Virus record (IMG/VR): IMGVR_UViG_3300044610_000059
Span: 1-33,568 of that record
DNA from: a virus
Length of the DNA: 33,568 nt
Direction: 5' to 3' (one strand)
Made by a program: the position numbers and the translations under genes. The stretch's first letter is position 1; the number at the start of each line of letters is the position of its first letter. Below are positions 23,061 to 32,800 of the stretch, in pieces. The notes under the pieces are model-generated. The model was not told the origin of the DNA, did not search any database, and was given only the letters and a program-made list of their open reading frames with translations.

Positions 23061-25066
23061 TGCCAGCCGAAGGATCAGTCTTTGATGGATTCACAAGTAT
23101 CATCGCGCAAGACGCAGATACTCATCCATCGTATTTACCAGAATCTGTAGTATCAGAATCGGTTAATAGGACATTCCGAGGCGGCATTAACAGGACAAGA
23201 CCAAGTATTCGGAACATCCCGATTATGGCTGGAGATGGAGAAAGCCAGACTATCGTTAACGATATTCTTGGTGGTAACTTTCAAGGTGCGTATCCATATC
23301 GTGCAACTAACTTGAGAACGAGCGATGGTATCTTACTATCGGTATCTGGCATTATCTACTTTCTGAAGATTGTAAACAACCGAGCATTTGCCTACAAATT
23401 GATTGAAGGGAACGATCCGGGTATGATGCACACATGGTTTGTGCAAGCTGAAGATCGGGCGTATATCCAAAATGGATACCAAAATGCAATAGCATGGGAT
23501 GGAGTATTAGGAACTTTGATAGCAAGCGAGATTCAAGATGGAGACTACTGTGAGATTGTTTCAGTTGGAACTACAAACTTTACTTTAATAGGTGCGCCAT
23601 CCAATACGATTGGAGTTAAGTTTACAGCAATCATTACAGATACTCAAAAAGGAATCGGAACCGGAACAATCAAGATACCAGCCTACCGACTGAACCCATA
23701 CTTGGCAAAAATGCCGATTGGAACGATCATGGAGTATGCTTTCGGTCGAGTATTCGTAGCTGATAGATTCAATCAAATCTACGCATCCGACATCATCTAT
23801 GGCGGTGGATTCACCGATACCAAGAATACAGAGAACTTCACAGAGATAGGATACTGGGCAGAAGGTGGAGCGTTCTCGACTCCAGCCATGATGGGGAATA
23901 TAACAGGGATGAAGGTCATGCCACAGATCGGAACCAACCTTCGCGGGCAAGGTGAACTTGTTATCCTAACTGGCAATGGAGCATTCTCAATGGATGTATC
24001 AATTCCAAGAGATCAATGGAACACATCCAACATCCAGCGTATCTCACTCCTTGGGCGAGGATGCACAAGCCCGTATGTTGGACTCGCTAACTCAGAACTT
24101 TGGTTTAGATCACACGATGGTTGGGCATTCTACTCCAATAGCCAATCTGAATTTGCAAGATACTTCTCACTTCGTAAACTCTCAAGGGAAGTAAACAAGT
24201 GGGTTGAGAACGATACTCCTTGGTTGAAGCAATTCGCTTCTACAATGTTCTTCAACAACTACCTTATTAGCACAGTTGCACCACAAACCTACCGCGCAGA
24301 AGGTGTAGAGGGGCTGAATAGGTATCATCGTGGGATGGTAGTTCTCGACCTCGACCAATCTTCTTCGCCTGCACCAGACGCACAACTCCAATTCCGCTGG
24401 AATGGAATCTGGACAGGCATTAGACCAACTCAACTTCTAACTGCATTGATAAATGGTGAGAAGCGTGGATTCGGATTCTCGTTTGATGCAGATAACAAGA
24501 ACCGACTATACGAGTTCACCATAGCTCAAGGCGACGACTACGGGCCAAATGGAAGTAGGCAGATTGAATCCTTCTTCACAACTGGCAGGTATGATTTCAA
24601 CCGAAGCGGGGCTACCAACAAGTTCCTCCGCAAAAAGATTACTGGTGGAGAAATGTGGATGAGTGAGATTAAGGGTGAAGTGAATAGTTCAACCGAGTTC
24701 CGCGCAGATAGTAATCCTTGCTGGTCAGAACTTAAAGTGCCTACGACATTCGGGTGTGATCCATGTTCACCAGTAGTAACTGAATGCTTCCCGCAACGAG
24801 GAGGTAATCGCTACAAACGCTACAAGTTTAACACGCCAGACCCAAGCGAATGCAATGACTTGGCGGGAATTCCATCAGTGGAAGGAAGCGAGTTCCAAAT
24901 CAAAGTGAACCTAATCGGGGCAGCTACAGTTGACCGAGTAAGGTTGATGGCAAACATTAAGAACAACGACGACTCTCCGGTTGGTGATTGCCCAGAAGAA
25001 AATCAAGAATGTGAACCATTTTTGTGTTGCCAAGAAAAATATTGGGAATACAATATCGTAAATTAA
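23060..25066 (+). CDS. Tail nozzle / DNA-stabilisation-like protein
   Basis: The 668-residue protein is beta-rich with several Asn/Asp-turn blades (AYPYRATNLRTSDG, MEYAFGRVFVADRFNQIYAS, TGNGAFSMDV, SELWFRSHDGWAFYS), like podovirus tail nozzle proteins (T7 gp12 and P22 gp10 type). At about 158-206 an unrelated domain is inserted (YCEIVSVGTTNFTLIGAPSN, KGIGTGTIK), a module common in phage fibres. The C-terminus has paired cysteines (CDPCSPVVTEC). Assigned by size, repeat style and position before the adaptor. Confidence 0.65.
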   Translation: MPAEGSVFDGFTSIIAQDADTHPSYLPESVVSESVNRTFRGGINRTRPSIRNIPIMAGDGESQTIVNDILGGNFQGAYPYRATNLRTSDGILLSVSGIIYFLKIVNNRAFAYKLIEGNDPGMMHTWFVQAEDRAYIQNGYQNAIAWDGVLGTLIASEIQDGDYCEIVSVGTTNFTLIGAPSNTIGVKFTAIITDTQKGIGTGTIKIPAYRLNPYLAKMPIGTIMEYAFGRVFVADRFNQIYASDIIYGGGFTDTKNTENFTEIGYWAEGGAFSTPAMMGNITGMKVMPQIGTNLRGQGELVILTGNGAFSMDVSIPRDQWNTSNIQRISLLGRGCTSPYVGLANSELWFRSHDGWAFYSNSQSEFARYFSLRKLSREVNKWVENDTPWLKQFASTMFFNNYLISTVAPQTYRAEGVEGLNRYHRGMVVLDLDQSSSPAPDAQLQFRWNGIWTGIRPTQLLTALINGEKRGFGFSFDADNKNRLYEFTIAQGDDYGPNGSRQIESFFTTGRYDFNRSGATNKFLRKKITGGEMWMSEIKGEVNSSTEFRADSNPCWSELKVPTTFGCDPCSPVVTECFPQRGGNRYKRYKFNTPDPSECNDLAGIPSVEGSEFQIKVNLIGAATVDRVRLMANIKNNDDSPVGDCPEENQECEPFLCCQEKYWEYNIVN

Positions 25067-25071
25067 GAGCT

Positions 25072-25572
25072 ATGGATAACGCCGATTCATCTCCAGCAAT
25101 TACTTTTCCGAATGTTCCAGATGATTTTTGTCCAACTGGTAACTGGCAAAATGTATTTCAAGTATTCATTGATGAGGTTCTTTCTAACGGAACTATTCTT
25201 GTTCCGGGATTGGGTGATGTAACTCCACAACAGATTGCGCAAATTAACGAACAGCTTGCTAATCAGCAAAACGAAATTGATGCGCTTGGAACGCGAGTTA
25301 CCGCATTAGAACCAGCAGTTAAAGCTCGATATGGAAACATCGGCAGTATCCCTGCTGGCGACTCTATCCAGACTGTATCGTTTGCTGCATTGCCTTCTGC
25401 AACATACGGAATTTCTATAACACCTAACTGCAATGCAACAATTGGAACTTCTGCTACACCATTGTTTGCTATTGTTGATGGCAGCAAAACAACTACTGGA
25501 TTTTCTATCCGAGTTGAAAACAACATTTCTCAAATTACGCAGATAGATTGGGTTGCGATCTATTCTGCATAA
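25072..25572 (+). CDS. Short tail-fibre-like protein with coiled coil
   Basis: The 166-residue protein starts at ATG 25072. N-terminal segment with FPNVPDDFCPTGNWQNVFQ, a coiled coil (about 65-92, INEQLANQQNEIDALGTRV) and a beta C-terminal domain ending IDWVAIYSA. The layout (base, trimeric coiled coil, head) fits a short fibre or tail spike knob. Confidence 0.65.
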   Translation: MDNADSSPAITFPNVPDDFCPTGNWQNVFQVFIDEVLSNGTILVPGLGDVTPQQIAQINEQLANQQNEIDALGTRVTALEPAVKARYGNIGSIPAGDSIQTVSFAALPSATYGISITPNCNATIGTSATPLFAIVDGSKTTTGFSIRVENNISQITQIDWVAIYSA

Positions 25573-25598
25573 ACCAAGCAACAAACAAAATAAAAAAT

Positions 25599-25763
25599 AT
25601 GACACCACTAAAAGGAACTGATCCTAAACTCGTTAGCGGCGGCTCACCTACTCGCGGCATGATCCGTGAAGGTATGGGCAACATGAACCCACCTAACACT
25701 GGTAAGAATCCATACTCCAGCGCACCTATGCCAAAATCTGGCAAGCCCGTTGGCGGAAAATAA
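25599..25763 (+). CDS. Small Gly/Pro-rich protein
   Basis: This 54-residue basic protein (MTPLKGTDPKLVSGGSPTRG) is rich in Gly, Pro, Lys and Asn and probably disordered. No family. A palindrome begins directly after the stop. Its position between tail genes suggests a minor virion component. Confidence 0.55.
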   Translation: MTPLKGTDPKLVSGGSPTRGMIREGMGNMNPPNTGKNPYSSAPMPKSGKPVGGK

Positions 25764-25779
25764 TTATCGGAAACGATAA
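25764..25779 (+). repeat. Palindrome TTATCG-N4-CGATAA before adaptor gene
   Basis: TTATCGGAAACGATAA ends 5 nt before ATG 25785. It is the only between-gene copy with the GAAA loop, the form otherwise seen inside genes. Confidence 0.9.
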
Positions 25780-25784
25780 TCCCT

Positions 25785-26747
25785 ATGGCTGATACCCTCG
25801 AAGAGATGGTAGAGCTTGTGAAGGGTTTCTGCGGAGACTCTGGAACTTGCTCGTATGAGCGCGGAGTCAAGGCCGTTAATCAGGCTCGTAGATTGTTGTG
25901 GAATAAAAGGGCATGGAGTAGCCAAGAAGAGTATGTTCAAATTTGTTGTGTTGATGGGTGTTTTACTCTTCCAAATAGGTATGAACAAATAAAGTTGGCA
26001 TGGGTAGGAAATGATTCTGTTAGTTTGAATGAGGAATGGTTCAATGCGACCAACGCTTTTGCTCTCCACGCAGATCACTCATGCCATAGGTTGATTACAG
26101 AAGTAGGAGGACTCCATGTCCTCTTCCGCGATTATACTACACGTCCATATCAAATCGGGGTAATGGCCGAAAAAGCTGAAGACATCGGCGTAGAGTTGAT
26201 GTTTGAAGCACAAGACCAGTATGACACCTACCACAAGGTCAAGGTAACTACTGCCAATCCTCCAACGCTGGCGAAGTCTGATCTTCTTGTCAAAGGGATT
26301 CGGGCAGTCAGCAAGCCAATTACCAAAGGTAGGATTCGCGTGTATGCCTACGATACAGAATTGGAAGCAAAGACGCTGATAGCAATCTATCAACCGAACG
26401 ATGCTAATCCAACCTTCCGTCGATTCAAAGCACCAAGGACTTGCGAGTGCATCACGCTTTACGCATCGAAGAAATACTTTGATCTGACCGATCCAAAGGA
26501 ATTGGTTGAGTTCATCCCAGATGCGATGATCTATGCGGTTCTTGCATTGAACTCGCGTGAGAATCGTAAGGCGCAAGAGTTCTTGAGTAACCTGTCATTG
26601 GCCGTGCAGGAGCAAGAAAAGGAAATGGAAGGCTTAGAAATCCCTACAGCCGCACCGATCCGATTCGCAAACTATAGTCGGGCAGACAACCTAATCGGTG
26701 CTGATATATTGTCACCAACACCAAACGATTACTTCCTCTATCGATGA
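25785..26747 (+). CDS. Head-tail adaptor-like protein
   Basis: The 320-residue protein begins with a helical MADTLEEMVELVKGFCGDSG stretch, then RGVKAVNQARRLLWNKRAW and a beta-rich middle (CFTLPNRYEQIKLAWV), with ELVEFIPDAMIYAVLALNSR helices near the end. Podovirus adaptors (gp11-like) share the pattern of N-terminal helices for portal binding then a beta tail interface. It sits between nozzle and ejection genes. Assigned by context and general resemblance only. Confidence 0.6.
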   Translation: MADTLEEMVELVKGFCGDSGTCSYERGVKAVNQARRLLWNKRAWSSQEEYVQICCVDGCFTLPNRYEQIKLAWVGNDSVSLNEEWFNATNAFALHADHSCHRLITEVGGLHVLFRDYTTRPYQIGVMAEKAEDIGVELMFEAQDQYDTYHKVKVTTANPPTLAKSDLLVKGIRAVSKPITKGRIRVYAYDTELEAKTLIAIYQPNDANPTFRRFKAPRTCECITLYASKKYFDLTDPKELVEFIPDAMIYAVLALNSRENRKAQEFLSNLSLAVQEQEKEMEGLEIPTAAPIRFANYSRADNLIGADILSPTPNDYFLYR

Positions 26748-27232
26748 ATTTAACAATTCCAGACAAGATTGAAGCAAAGAGCGTAATTGGATATGGTGAT
26801 CCAAACTACGAGCTAAACTTGATGGACTTGGAGATTCTAAAACTTCCTCCACGGGAATGTCCGCTGGTGCATAGGTTTACTCCGGGTATGTATATTCGGG
26901 AAATCTATATGCCGAAGGATACGATTCTGACAAGTTTACTCCATCTCACTACGCATCCATTCTTCGTGATGAAAGGTGATGTGACTGTCTGGTATCATGG
27001 TATCCCTGCCCACCGATATAAAACAGGCTACAGTGGCATCACAGAAGCGGGAACGAGGCGTTTGTTGGCTACTCACAAAGACACAATTTGGACTACCTGC
27101 CATGTCACAGACTTAACTGATCCAGACGAAATTATTGACAGCATCACTTCAAGAGACTTTAATCCCCACATCGCCAAGGAAGACCCAAGGGTGCAGAAGT
27201 GGCGGCACAATCGAACCGACTTAATCAAATGA
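26744..27232 (+). CDS. Cupin-like phage protein
   Basis: The 162-residue protein has a double-stranded beta-helix pattern: VHRFTPGMYIREIYMPKDTI, TTHPFFVMKGDVTVWYHG, ITEAGTRRLLATHKDTIW, TCHVTD. These are the strand pairs and turns of a cupin barrel (H-x-P/F, G-D-V-x-V-x-x-x-G). I recall this protein in many environmental phages near tail genes, with unknown ligand. It overlaps both neighbours by ATGA. Confidence 0.7.
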   Translation: MNLTIPDKIEAKSVIGYGDPNYELNLMDLEILKLPPRECPLVHRFTPGMYIREIYMPKDTILTSLLHLTTHPFFVMKGDVTVWYHGIPAHRYKTGYSGITEAGTRRLLATHKDTIWTTCHVTDLTDPDEIIDSITSRDFNPHIAKEDPRVQKWRHNRTDLIK

Positions 27233-28314
27233 GATTTCTTTTACCAGACCCATTAGGCAACGATAAACATTCTCAGATGTTTCACTCCAGCGGATTTGCT
27301 ATTGCGGCTGGTGTGGTAGCTGTAGGTGCGGCGGCAGGATCAGCGGCCATCTCCATGTCGGCAGCAAATAGGGCAAAGAAAGCTCAAGGTAAAGCAGCGG
27401 CAGCATATAAGAAAGGACAACGCAAAGTCCAACAACAAATCAACGAAGTCAAAGCTCCAGAATATAACCTTGGAGCAATGATTGGTGATGCCGCACAGAT
27501 TTCAGAATACAATAGACAGCAGGCTGAAGCGTTCCAGCCCGGAGCGGCGGCACTAAGAGCAAGGTCAGTTGGTCAAATCAACAAAGCAATGGACGTTACT
27601 GACCAATACTTGAGGGGAGAAATCCCGCAAGATGTCAGAGAACAAACCATGCGAAACATCGCTGAGTTTGGTGGGGCAGGATTCAATCCAGCAACAGCAG
27701 GCCGAGCAGGGGGGTTCCAAGCAGCACAAGCATTAGTTCCAAGACAATTTGGATTAACCTCGCTTGATCTTCAAAGAACTGGGATGGCGGCAATTCCTGC
27801 AATACAAGGCACAGCACAAAACTGGCAAACTTTGGCGCGAGCATTTACAGCAGACCCATTGGATGTAGGTAGGGTTCAACTTGGGTTCCAAACAGCAGCA
27901 GCAGAAGTTGGATTGCAAAAAGCAAGAATGACTGCTGGCGTTTACCAAAATATCTACGGAGCAAATAAAGAAAACATCGCTGCAAGCTACGCTGCCCAGC
28001 AAGCAGTCGGCCAAGGAGTCTCTGACATTGGCAAGGCTACTTCTGGCGCGTTGATGATGGGAATGAACATTAGTGCTGCACAGCAAGGACTGAATCTTGG
28101 AGGTATGGGTGGAGGCATGGGAGGATTTGGTGGATCGGGAACTGGATTAGGAGCAACGCCGCTTTACAACACGCCATACACATTTACAACAAGAGCAGAT
28201 CAATATGGTCAAGTTGCACCAAGCCGACTTTATCAAGGAGGGAATGTAGCTACTGGATCAATGGAGGAGCGACCAGTTCCAGTTCCTCAATCACAATTTA
28301 AATCACCATATTAA
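27229..28314 (+). CDS. Internal virion (ejection) protein, membrane-like N-terminus
   Basis: The 361-residue protein starts on an ATGA overlap at 27229. An Ala/Gly-rich hydrophobic segment (SGFAIAAGVVAVGAAAGSAAISM, about 21-43) is followed by an Ala/Lys/Gln-rich helix (AANRAKKAQGKAAAAYKKG) and a long helical body, then a Gly/Met-rich stretch (GGMGGGMGGFGGSG) and Pro-rich tail. The composition and place fit the smallest ejection protein of podoviruses (T7 gp14-like), which inserts into the outer membrane during infection. Confidence 0.6.
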   Translation: MRFLLPDPLGNDKHSQMFHSSGFAIAAGVVAVGAAAGSAAISMSAANRAKKAQGKAAAAYKKGQRKVQQQINEVKAPEYNLGAMIGDAAQISEYNRQQAEAFQPGAAALRARSVGQINKAMDVTDQYLRGEIPQDVREQTMRNIAEFGGAGFNPATAGRAGGFQAAQALVPRQFGLTSLDLQRTGMAAIPAIQGTAQNWQTLARAFTADPLDVGRVQLGFQTAAAEVGLQKARMTAGVYQNIYGANKENIAASYAAQQAVGQGVSDIGKATSGALMMGMNISAAQQGLNLGGMGGGMGGFGGSGTGLGATPLYNTPYTFTTRADQYGQVAPSRLYQGGNVATGSMEERPVPVPQSQFKSPY

Positions 28315-28319
28315 ATACC

Positions 28320-29834
28320 ATGTCTATAGCAGAACTCATAATGACAGGAACCAATCGCGCATCGGAATCTACCGCATGGGTTGGAGATTCTTTGGCTAAA
28401 CTTGGTCAACAAGTAGGTGCATCATTGGCTCAACGCGAGCAGCAGAAGCAAGCGCAAGAGATGCTACCATTCTTGCAGCAGAGTATGCAGGAGTCGATGA
28501 AACTTGCTGGTCAAGGTAAAACTGGTGATGCGTATGCGAAGTTGATGCCGTTTCTTGCTGACCCATCGGTGATAAACAATCCAAATTTGAGGCAAGTTAT
28601 ACCTGCATTTGAAAGCGGGATAAAGATGGCGGGAGATCAGTTCTATAAGAAAGAAGAACTTCGCATTCGTGAAGGAATGTATAACGCGAGGTATGGTGGT
28701 GGCGGAGGAGGGGGTGGAGATGGATTTGACCCTCAAAGTTTTTTAAACACCGTTAATCAAGATGGTGGCGATATTCTTGAAGTTGATGAGACAGTAAATC
28801 CAGAAGGTATCAACCCTGTAGTTGCAGCCGCACTTCCAGCAACATTGATTAACCCGCAAAATGTCCAGAGTCAGCGAGGCATGGGAATGACACCAAGATC
28901 AATTACCGCTCAAGCAACGGCAGCAGGATTGCCAGCAGTTACACCAACTGGAACTCCGCAAACTCGAGAAGAGGTTGATGCAGCAGCAGGAGCAGCATTG
29001 CCAACAGATAAACCTCCAGCACCCCTTGCTCGCGGCCCAGTTGACCTAACAAATCCAGCTAACGCACTTTTCCCTGAACTTCAACTAACAGAACCACCCA
29101 AAGATGTTCTTCAGAGGTTCATTAAATTTGAAGACAAATTTGCTGCACTTCCATTTGAAAAACAAAAGGCAGAGATGGATAACAACTCCATTATTTTCCC
29201 AAACAAAGAAATGCTGGCAAGTTATAAACCAGCAAAAGGTAGGGGAATAATTGAACTTTCTCCAGCGGCAGCAGTTGGAGTTCCCGGACTTGCTGGAGGA
29301 GTTGAGGTTCCAGAATCTTACATGAAATATATTGTTGGTAGTATAAATGTTAATCCTTCAACTGGGGTTAAAAGTTATAGTATCAAGCCAGAAATTGAAG
29401 GAGATGCAAAAGCTAAAGCTGCACTCAATTGGTTTAACCAATGGCAAGATACTTCGATTCAAGTAAATTCCAATCCAAAACTCCGCGATCTTCTTAGTAA
29501 AGCAGGAAATGATGCCTTGGCTATTGATGTTAATCCATTGGGCAAGACCGCAACAACACCAGAGGGCGATACTATAGAAGGAGATATTACTGAACTTTCA
29601 GTTAAAGGAAAACCGGAAACCAAAATTCAAGTTCCTAAAGTGGTAGCGGATCAAATCGCTATACTACAAACACAAACTGCTGCCGCAAATACTCACAATG
29701 CTAAGTTTATTCGGTTGAAGACTGAAGCACCACAAGCTCCAGCACAACCAACAAAAAGAAAAGTAGAAGTTCTCACGGATAAAGGTGGAAGATATTACTT
29801 GAACGCTAAAGGCCAAAAGGTTTATATTAAATAA
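28320..29834 (+). CDS. Internal virion (ejection) protein
   Basis: The 504-residue protein is mainly helical and Gln/Ala-rich at the start (KLGQQVGASLAQREQQKQAQ), has a Gly-rich linker (about 125-137), a Pro/Ala-rich region (residues about 180-250) and a C-terminal domain ending LTDKGGRYYLNAKGQKVYIK. It lies between the membrane-type ejection protein and the giant protease-like protein, the order seen in T7 (gp14-gp15-gp16). Function assigned by order. Confidence 0.55.
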   Translation: MSIAELIMTGTNRASESTAWVGDSLAKLGQQVGASLAQREQQKQAQEMLPFLQQSMQESMKLAGQGKTGDAYAKLMPFLADPSVINNPNLRQVIPAFESGIKMAGDQFYKKEELRIREGMYNARYGGGGGGGGDGFDPQSFLNTVNQDGGDILEVDETVNPEGINPVVAAALPATLINPQNVQSQRGMGMTPRSITAQATAAGLPAVTPTGTPQTREEVDAAAGAALPTDKPPAPLARGPVDLTNPANALFPELQLTEPPKDVLQRFIKFEDKFAALPFEKQKAEMDNNSIIFPNKEMLASYKPAKGRGIIELSPAAAVGVPGLAGGVEVPESYMKYIVGSINVNPSTGVKSYSIKPEIEGDAKAKAALNWFNQWQDTSIQVNSNPKLRDLLSKAGNDALAIDVNPLGKTATTPEGDTIEGDITELSVKGKPETKIQVPKVVADQIAILQTQTAAANTHNAKFIRLKTEAPQAPAQPTKRKVEVLTDKGGRYYLNAKGQKVYIK

Positions 29835-29836
29835 TC

Positions 29837-32800
29837 ATGGCTACAGAGTTCATTGAAATCTCCGAAGAAGAATATCAAGGAGGGCCAAGTGATTTTATTG
29901 AAATCACAGAAGAAGAGTTTAATACACCTCAAGAACCAGTAGGCACTTCTATTGGTCAAGAAATCTCGCAAATACCAGCGGCACTCAAGCAATCGTTTGG
30001 TCAGCCACTTGAAGCTATGGGAGAGACGGCGCAAGTTGCTGGATTCCCCGCAGTAGCCACAGCATTGAAAGGTGCGATTCAAGAGCCAGAAGGTTATGTA
30101 TCAGCGGGTGAACGCTTCATGGCTCCCAAAGAAGGTGAGTTCCAGATTGCAGGGTTTGCCCCTCAGTATGCACCAAGAGCGGTTGTAGAACAAACTGGTC
30201 AGATTATTGGAAGCATTGGGACTCGTATTGCTGGTGCGGTAACTCTTGGTGGTCTTGGCGGGTTAATAGGTGGTGGTGGCGGGGCTGTTACAGGTGCAGC
30301 AGCGGGTGCATTTGCAGGCCCAGCGTTGTTTGAAGCAGCGCAGATCGTTGGCCCAGTTGCCTTGGAACGAGCAAAAAACAATGGCTACACAGAACCAACC
30401 GATAAGGATATGGCTTACGCTATAGCAACCGCTGCTGGTTCTGGTTTACTGAATGCTTTCGGAGCTAAATATCTCCCGGGTGGCGAGAAGGCAGTTGGTT
30501 CATTTGCTAAACGACTTGCTGCTTCTTTCATTGGTGAAGGCATTCCAGAAGGATTGCAATCATTCACGCAACAAGTTGGTGAGACTATAGAAACTGAAAA
30601 AGGAATACAGGTTAATCCTAAACAAGCTATCGGTGAAGCATTGATTGGTGGCGCGGCAGGCGCGGCAGCTACTACTATCGCTGCACCATTTACACCAGAG
30701 CAAATCGCAGAAGCCAAGATTACTGAAAGCGCAAACAAGGAAGCTGAGAATCTTTTTATCGGAAACGATAATCCACAGGGTAAGGCAGTGCTGGCTAACA
30801 AACAAAAGTTAGAACAAGAAATCGCGGATACCAAGCAAGTGCTGTCAGTCATCGAATCAACTGATCCAATAGCACAGAAGCTGAAGCTGGAACTAAGGGA
30901 GAAAGAAGCCATCCTCGCGGCAGCACAAGGCCAAGTAGATAGTATCGTTGAATCCGCTGATCCAGTAGCAGAGGCAAAAAAGCAACAGCTCGAATTAGCA
31001 AAAGCGATTACCACTCCAGAAGCTGCACCAAAACCACTACCGACTGATGTATTACCTACCGAGACACCGGGCGCAACCTATGGCAGAGAAGAACAAGTCT
31101 ATGATGTATTCGGGGACATAACGCGCAAACCAGTATCTATACCTAAACCTGCTGAATTACCTGCCGCGCCTACGATTGAAGAACAAACCGCAGAGGGAAC
31201 CTATGGAGGACAAACTGGAGTGTTTGATGTATTCGCTGGAGCAAGAAGGAAGCCAGTAATCACCGAAGAACCGCCAGTATCTATGGCAGGCAAGGAAGTA
31301 ATACCGGGCATTACGCCTACGCCAGTGGTTTCTACACAACCTAAAGCAACCAAAGAAGCCATAGCATCCGCAACGAATGTAGCCAATCAAATTGAGGAAG
31401 AAAATAAGGTTCTTGAGCAACAGAAAAAATTCAGCCCACCAACTGCACCAACTTTACAGGATGCGCGTAGTCTTCCAGATGCAATTGCAAAGAAAGGCAA
31501 AACGCTTTCAATTTCTGGAGGCAAGCAAGAAAAGAATATCCTTGATCCAAAGGAATCAAAGAAAAGATTTGATGAGATAGGATACGAGCGGCAAGCATTG
31601 GAACTTCCAGAGGACATGAATGATCGTGTGTCTGGTAGATATGGGAATGCTATCGCCAACATTAAATCCTTGTATTCATTTGAATGGTTGGGCGCACATT
31701 TTCATGGTGGGGTTGCTGTAAATCCAGAAGTAAAAGGAACGCAAAGAGGGCGAATCGTAGCACATGAACTTGGTCACGCATCGCACTCGCTTCTTGGTGA
31801 TAAGATCAATAAAGATCAAAATGTCCTTAATGAACTTCAAGCGATAGAAGAATTACTATATCCGGGCTTGCGAGCAAAAGTATCAGCGGCAAGCAATCCA
31901 GATGCAAGTTTCTTCAATTACCTTCTTTCACCAAATGAATTAATAGCCGAGTTCAATGTTGAGCGGGTTTCAAATCCAGAACGAGCAGCACAAGTAGCTC
32001 CAGCATTATCTGCATTACTTGAATCCGCCGAAAAGATGAAGGGTCTTGTTGCTGATAGAAAAACATTCCCAACAATTATGGGTGTTATTAGGGAAAGCAA
32101 AGAAAGACTTAAAGTAAAAGACCTTGAATCAAGAAAAATTAAAGAAACAATTGGGGATGTATTAAAAAATAAAAGTAATCAATTGTCTAATACGGCAAAA
32201 TTCGTAATAAATCGAACAAAACAAGGGGAGTTGGATTGGGCTAAAATAGGTCTTCGTAATTTAAAAAGACAAAAAGCCACCAAAGAATTTGCCAAGCGCA
32301 CCGCAGAACTAACTGGAAACCAAGAGTTGATTGATTATGTAGAAGAACTATATCCAGCAGAGGCCGCACCAGTTGCGCCAACCGCTCCCGCACCAGTCAC
32401 CGAGCAAGCTGCACCAGCAGAAGCTCCCGCGCCAGAGGTTGCGCCTGCTCCAACAGAATATAAGGGTAAAGTTAAACGAGAATACGATAGCGGAATTAAG
32501 GCTGGAGAAGCCGCTACATTTGAACCAACAGGAGTGTCTGCTGAGGCAATTTCTTCGATGGAGCTTGATGACATGAGAAAAGATGTCAGAGCAGCGAAAG
32601 ATAAAAGTTCTGGAAACGCTATGGTTCGCGCTTATCGCCACGGCAAAACGCAAGGCAGAGTGAATCGAAATGCGCCTGTATTTGCTGAAGCAGTAGAAGC
32701 CTATGGCGTCACACTACCAGAAGGCTACACCAAGCAAGGCGACCTGTATGTTTACCAGCCCACCCCCGCAGTATCGGAAACAATAACAGAGCCAGAAGCG

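Noticed and set aside
30415-31014. A 199-codon minus-strand frame within the giant protein gene
   Set aside because: It is Ser/Ala/Cys-rich as expected from antisense of the Ala/Gly/Glu-rich coding strand and interrupts no other annotation; the plus frame is open for 1244 codons.
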